A stretch of 64,000 bases of DNA from Christiangramia bathymodioli. GTDB lineage: Bacteria > Bacteroidota > Bacteroidia > Flavobacteriales > Flavobacteriaceae. The stretch spans positions 124,001-188,000 of the forward strand of contig SRSL01000005.1 in the NCBI GenBank assembly GCA_009735695.1, read 5' to 3'. The number at the start of each line of letters is the position of its first letter. The stretch's first letter is position 1. Positions 62,046 through 64,000 of this stretch are shown here, one piece after another. Made by a program: the position numbers and the translations under genes. A model generated the notes under the pieces. The model saw only the letters and a list, made by a program, of their open reading frames with translations. It made no database searches and had not been told where the DNA came from.

Positions 62046-64000
62046 ATTTTTTATGAGCGCGGCCTTTATCCTGGTTGCGCTAAATGTCCACTGCCAGCAG
62101 CAATTCAACATTCAAAATTCGGTTCCTTCAGAATTCGATCTCAGTTCCACCTCCTATCCAAAGGATAGCACTGCTAATGCCTTTTACATCTACGAGGAAG
62201 GGCATACCGAATTCCAGGAGAAGTACGATTATGACCTGGTTACCAAATACACCGCCAAGATCAAGATCCTGAATAAAGAAGGTCTGGATCATGCCAATAT
62301 TGAAATTGCATTAGGCAAAAACCAAAGTTCCAAAGAAAGAATTAAAAATCTCCAGGCGCATACCTATAAGCTGGAGAATGGCATTCGAACAAAATATGCC
62401 CTTAACCCAGATAAGGTTTACACAGAAGAGCATGAAAAGGTTGATTTGCTTAAATTCACTTTTCCAAATGTACAGCCGGGATCGGTTCTGGTCTATTCGT
62501 ATGAACTCGTCTCTCCTTTTACCTTTAATTTCAACACCTGGCGGTTTCAGGATTATATCCCGAAAGCCTATTCGAAATTCACTTCGAAGATCCCAGGCAA
62601 CTATGAGTATTACGTAACCAAACGCGGAGAACTGGAATTAAAAGACCTAAAAACCAGGGTTATTGAAGAATGCATCAGTTTTAGCTCCCGATCGGCACCT
62701 GCAGGTTGTTTGGAAACCATTTACGAAATGGAAAATATCCCCGCTTTCAAATCTGAAAGCTATCTTACGGCCAGGCGAAATTTTATGAGCCGTATCGAAT
62801 TCGAGCTAAAGCAGATCACCAGGCTGGATGGCTACGTTAAGAAATTCACCAAGTCCTGGAAAGATGTGGATAATGAGCTTAAAGACAGTGATATTGGGAA
62901 ACAACTGAAGAAAGACCGCCTGGTGGACGAATTGTTGCCAGAGTCGATTGGCAGTATGCCCAATAATTTGGAAAAGGCTAAAGAAATCTATGAATTCGTT
63001 CAGAAGAATTATACCTGGAATAAGGAATACCGCATTCACAGCGATATGAATCTCAAAGACATTCTGGAAGATCATTCTGGAAATGTGCTTGCTGTAAACA
63101 CCATTTTGCATAACCTGTATGATTCTGAAGGCTTTAAAGTTTATCCCGTTCTGAGCTCGACCAGGGAAATGGGCTTTGCCAGCAAGGTGCATCCCGTGCT
63201 TAGCGATTTCAATTATTTCTTTGTTCAGCTCGAAGTAGACGGAAAGGAATATTTGCTGGATGCCACGGAAAAAAATATCGACTTTGGAAGGCTACCTTTC
63301 CGCGCATTAAACCATTATGCCAGGAAGATCGATTTCGAGAATGGAAGTTCCTGGATAGACATTTTTCCTGAAGGTTATTCCCAAATTTCCTATAGCGATT
63401 CGCTGAAAGTTCATGAGAATGGGACTGCAACCGGAAATTCGAGACAGGTTCTTACAGGTTACCACGCGCTCAATTTCAGAAACGGAATGGCCCAGGCTTC
63501 TAAAAATGAGATCTTTAATAAGGTGTCCCGGCCTAATGAACAAACACGTGCGATAGACAGTGAATTCGAGAACCAGGAAAATCCCTCAGAAAACCTGATG
63601 ATCCATTACAGTCTCGAAAATGAAAGTCAGAAAATAAACGACAGGATCTATCTGAATCCTTTCAGTTTTAAATTCTTTGAAAGCAATCCGTTTACTCTCG
63701 AGGAACGAAATTACCCTATCGATTTTGGTTACAAAGACCTTTACAACTACATGGTGGTTGTAGAGATCCCTGAAAATTACGAGGTAGAGGAAATGCCCGA
63801 ACAGAAAGCGATCAGACTACCGGATAATGGCGGTTCCCTGGTGTTTTCCGCCCAAAGAATTAATGAGAGAACTGTGAATGTGGTATGCCGGCTAAGTTTC
63901 CAGGAACCGGTATACCCATCGGTATTCCATTCCGGACTAAAGGAATTTTTCAACGAAATCCTGCAGGTGCAAACCCAGTCGCTTATTGTACTAAAGAAAA
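62038..64000 (+). CDS. DUF3857/transglutaminase-like secreted protein (partial)
   Basis: ATG at 62038, open to the right edge (654 codons), so the C-terminus is missing. Signal peptide MSKFFMSAAFILVALNVHCQ. The N-terminal DUF3857 beta-domain (FPNVQPGSVLVYSYELVSPF near 140-160) is followed by a transglutaminase-like fold (YEFVQKNYTWN, EDHSGNVLAVNTILHNLY, SSTREMGFASKVHPVLSDFN, EYLLDATE). At the place where active transglutaminases have the catalytic Cys there is a non-cysteine (SGNVLAVN), so it is probably an inactive, binding-type version. The role in Bacteroidota is unknown. Confidence 0.88.
   Translation, partial: MSKFFMSAAFILVALNVHCQQQFNIQNSVPSEFDLSSTSYPKDSTANAFYIYEEGHTEFQEKYDYDLVTKYTAKIKILNKEGLDHANIEIALGKNQSSKERIKNLQAHTYKLENGIRTKYALNPDKVYTEEHEKVDLLKFTFPNVQPGSVLVYSYELVSPFTFNFNTWRFQDYIPKAYSKFTSKIPGNYEYYVTKRGELELKDLKTRVIEECISFSSRSAPAGCLETIYEMENIPAFKSESYLTARRNFMSRIEFELKQITRLDGYVKKFTKSWKDVDNELKDSDIGKQLKKDRLVDELLPESIGSMPNNLEKAKEIYEFVQKNYTWNKEYRIHSDMNLKDILEDHSGNVLAVNTILHNLYDSEGFKVYPVLSSTREMGFASKVHPVLSDFNYFFVQLEVDGKEYLLDATEKNIDFGRLPFRALNHYARKIDFENGSSWIDIFPEGYSQISYSDSLKVHENGTATGNSRQVLTGYHALNFRNGMAQASKNEIFNKVSRPNEQTRAIDSEFENQENPSENLMIHYSLENESQKINDRIYLNPFSFKFFESNPFTLEERNYPIDFGYKDLYNYMVVVEIPENYEVEEMPEQKAIRLPDNGGSLVFSAQRINERTVNVVCRLSFQEPVYPSVFHSGLKEFFNEILQVQTQSLIVLKK

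Overview
The window looks like a chromosomal segment of a marine-type member of the Flavobacteriaceae (Bacteroidota); the gene set and style resemble Gramella/Christiangramia, but I cannot fix the genus from sequence alone. Evidence: several genes are preceded by the Bacteroidota -7 box TAnnTTTG (for example before sucC, lysA, the TetR gene and the Gfo/Idh gene), Shine-Dalgarno sequences are weak, TTG/GTG starts are frequent, there are two LytS/LytTR-type sensor/regulator pairs, one with an extracellular propeller sensor, and many family types (fused SerB-SerA, AsmA-like giant protein, DUF3857 protein, PxpABC with an Nramp-like transporter) are typical of this family.

Layout. 1-3260 (minus): a tandemly duplicated accessory module. 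Each copy has a long leader with two hairpins, a soluble protein of about 130-140 residues and a membrane protein of about 245 residues; a third membrane paralogue runs off the left edge. 3255-7969 (minus): a five-gene operon, DUF2891 lipoprotein - Nramp-like transporter - PxpA - PxpB - PxpC (5-oxoprolinase). 8082-14264 (minus): YifB/ComM ATPase, N-acetylglucosamine kinase-like protein, GAPDH, phosphofructokinase, SucC. 14490-19467 (plus): MFS transporter, LysA, then a CHAD / cyclase / 2'-5' RNA ligase-like cluster. 19488-23330 (minus): reductase, M14 peptidase, hemolysin III family protein. 23574-30004: serine hydrolase, a LytS/LytTR pair, a secreted unknown, an AtoE-like short-chain fatty acid transporter and a newly called 55-residue membrane protein. 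30305-30474: a candidate structured RNA with its own promoter and closing stem. 30572-32464: SerB-SerA fusion.

32763-37846 (plus): a TetR-controlled ABC / HlyD / TolC export operon with a plausible autoregulatory operator and an ABC ATPase with degenerate signature and Walker B motifs. 38200-45033: DUF892 ferritin-like protein, an AsmA-like giant protein, an outer-membrane barrel, an exported methyltransferase. 45176-48884: a LytTR regulator and a propeller histidine kinase. 48885-49517: a non-coding region with two strong rho-independent terminators, probably ending two small RNAs. 49518-53041: an AT-rich two-gene operon (Nudix hydrolase plus PLD-helicase-DUF3427 protein) next to tRNA-Ser(UGA), probably acquired and possibly a defence or nucleic-acid repair system. 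53600-64000: SGNH hydrolase, M28 peptidase, a repeat-rich intergenic stretch, Pcm, and a plus-strand run of Gfo/Idh oxidoreductase, 3-hydroxybutyryl-CoA dehydrogenase, DUF1015, YggS, exonuclease/GIY-YIG nuclease and a DUF3857 protein cut by the right edge.

The best candidates for undescribed biology are the duplicated leader-hairpin/soluble/membrane module at the left end, whose non-coding hairpin is better conserved between copies than the proteins; the Nudix/PLD-helicase pair; the three candidate small RNAs; and the Nramp homologue that has lost the metal-binding residues and sits inside the oxoprolinase operon.
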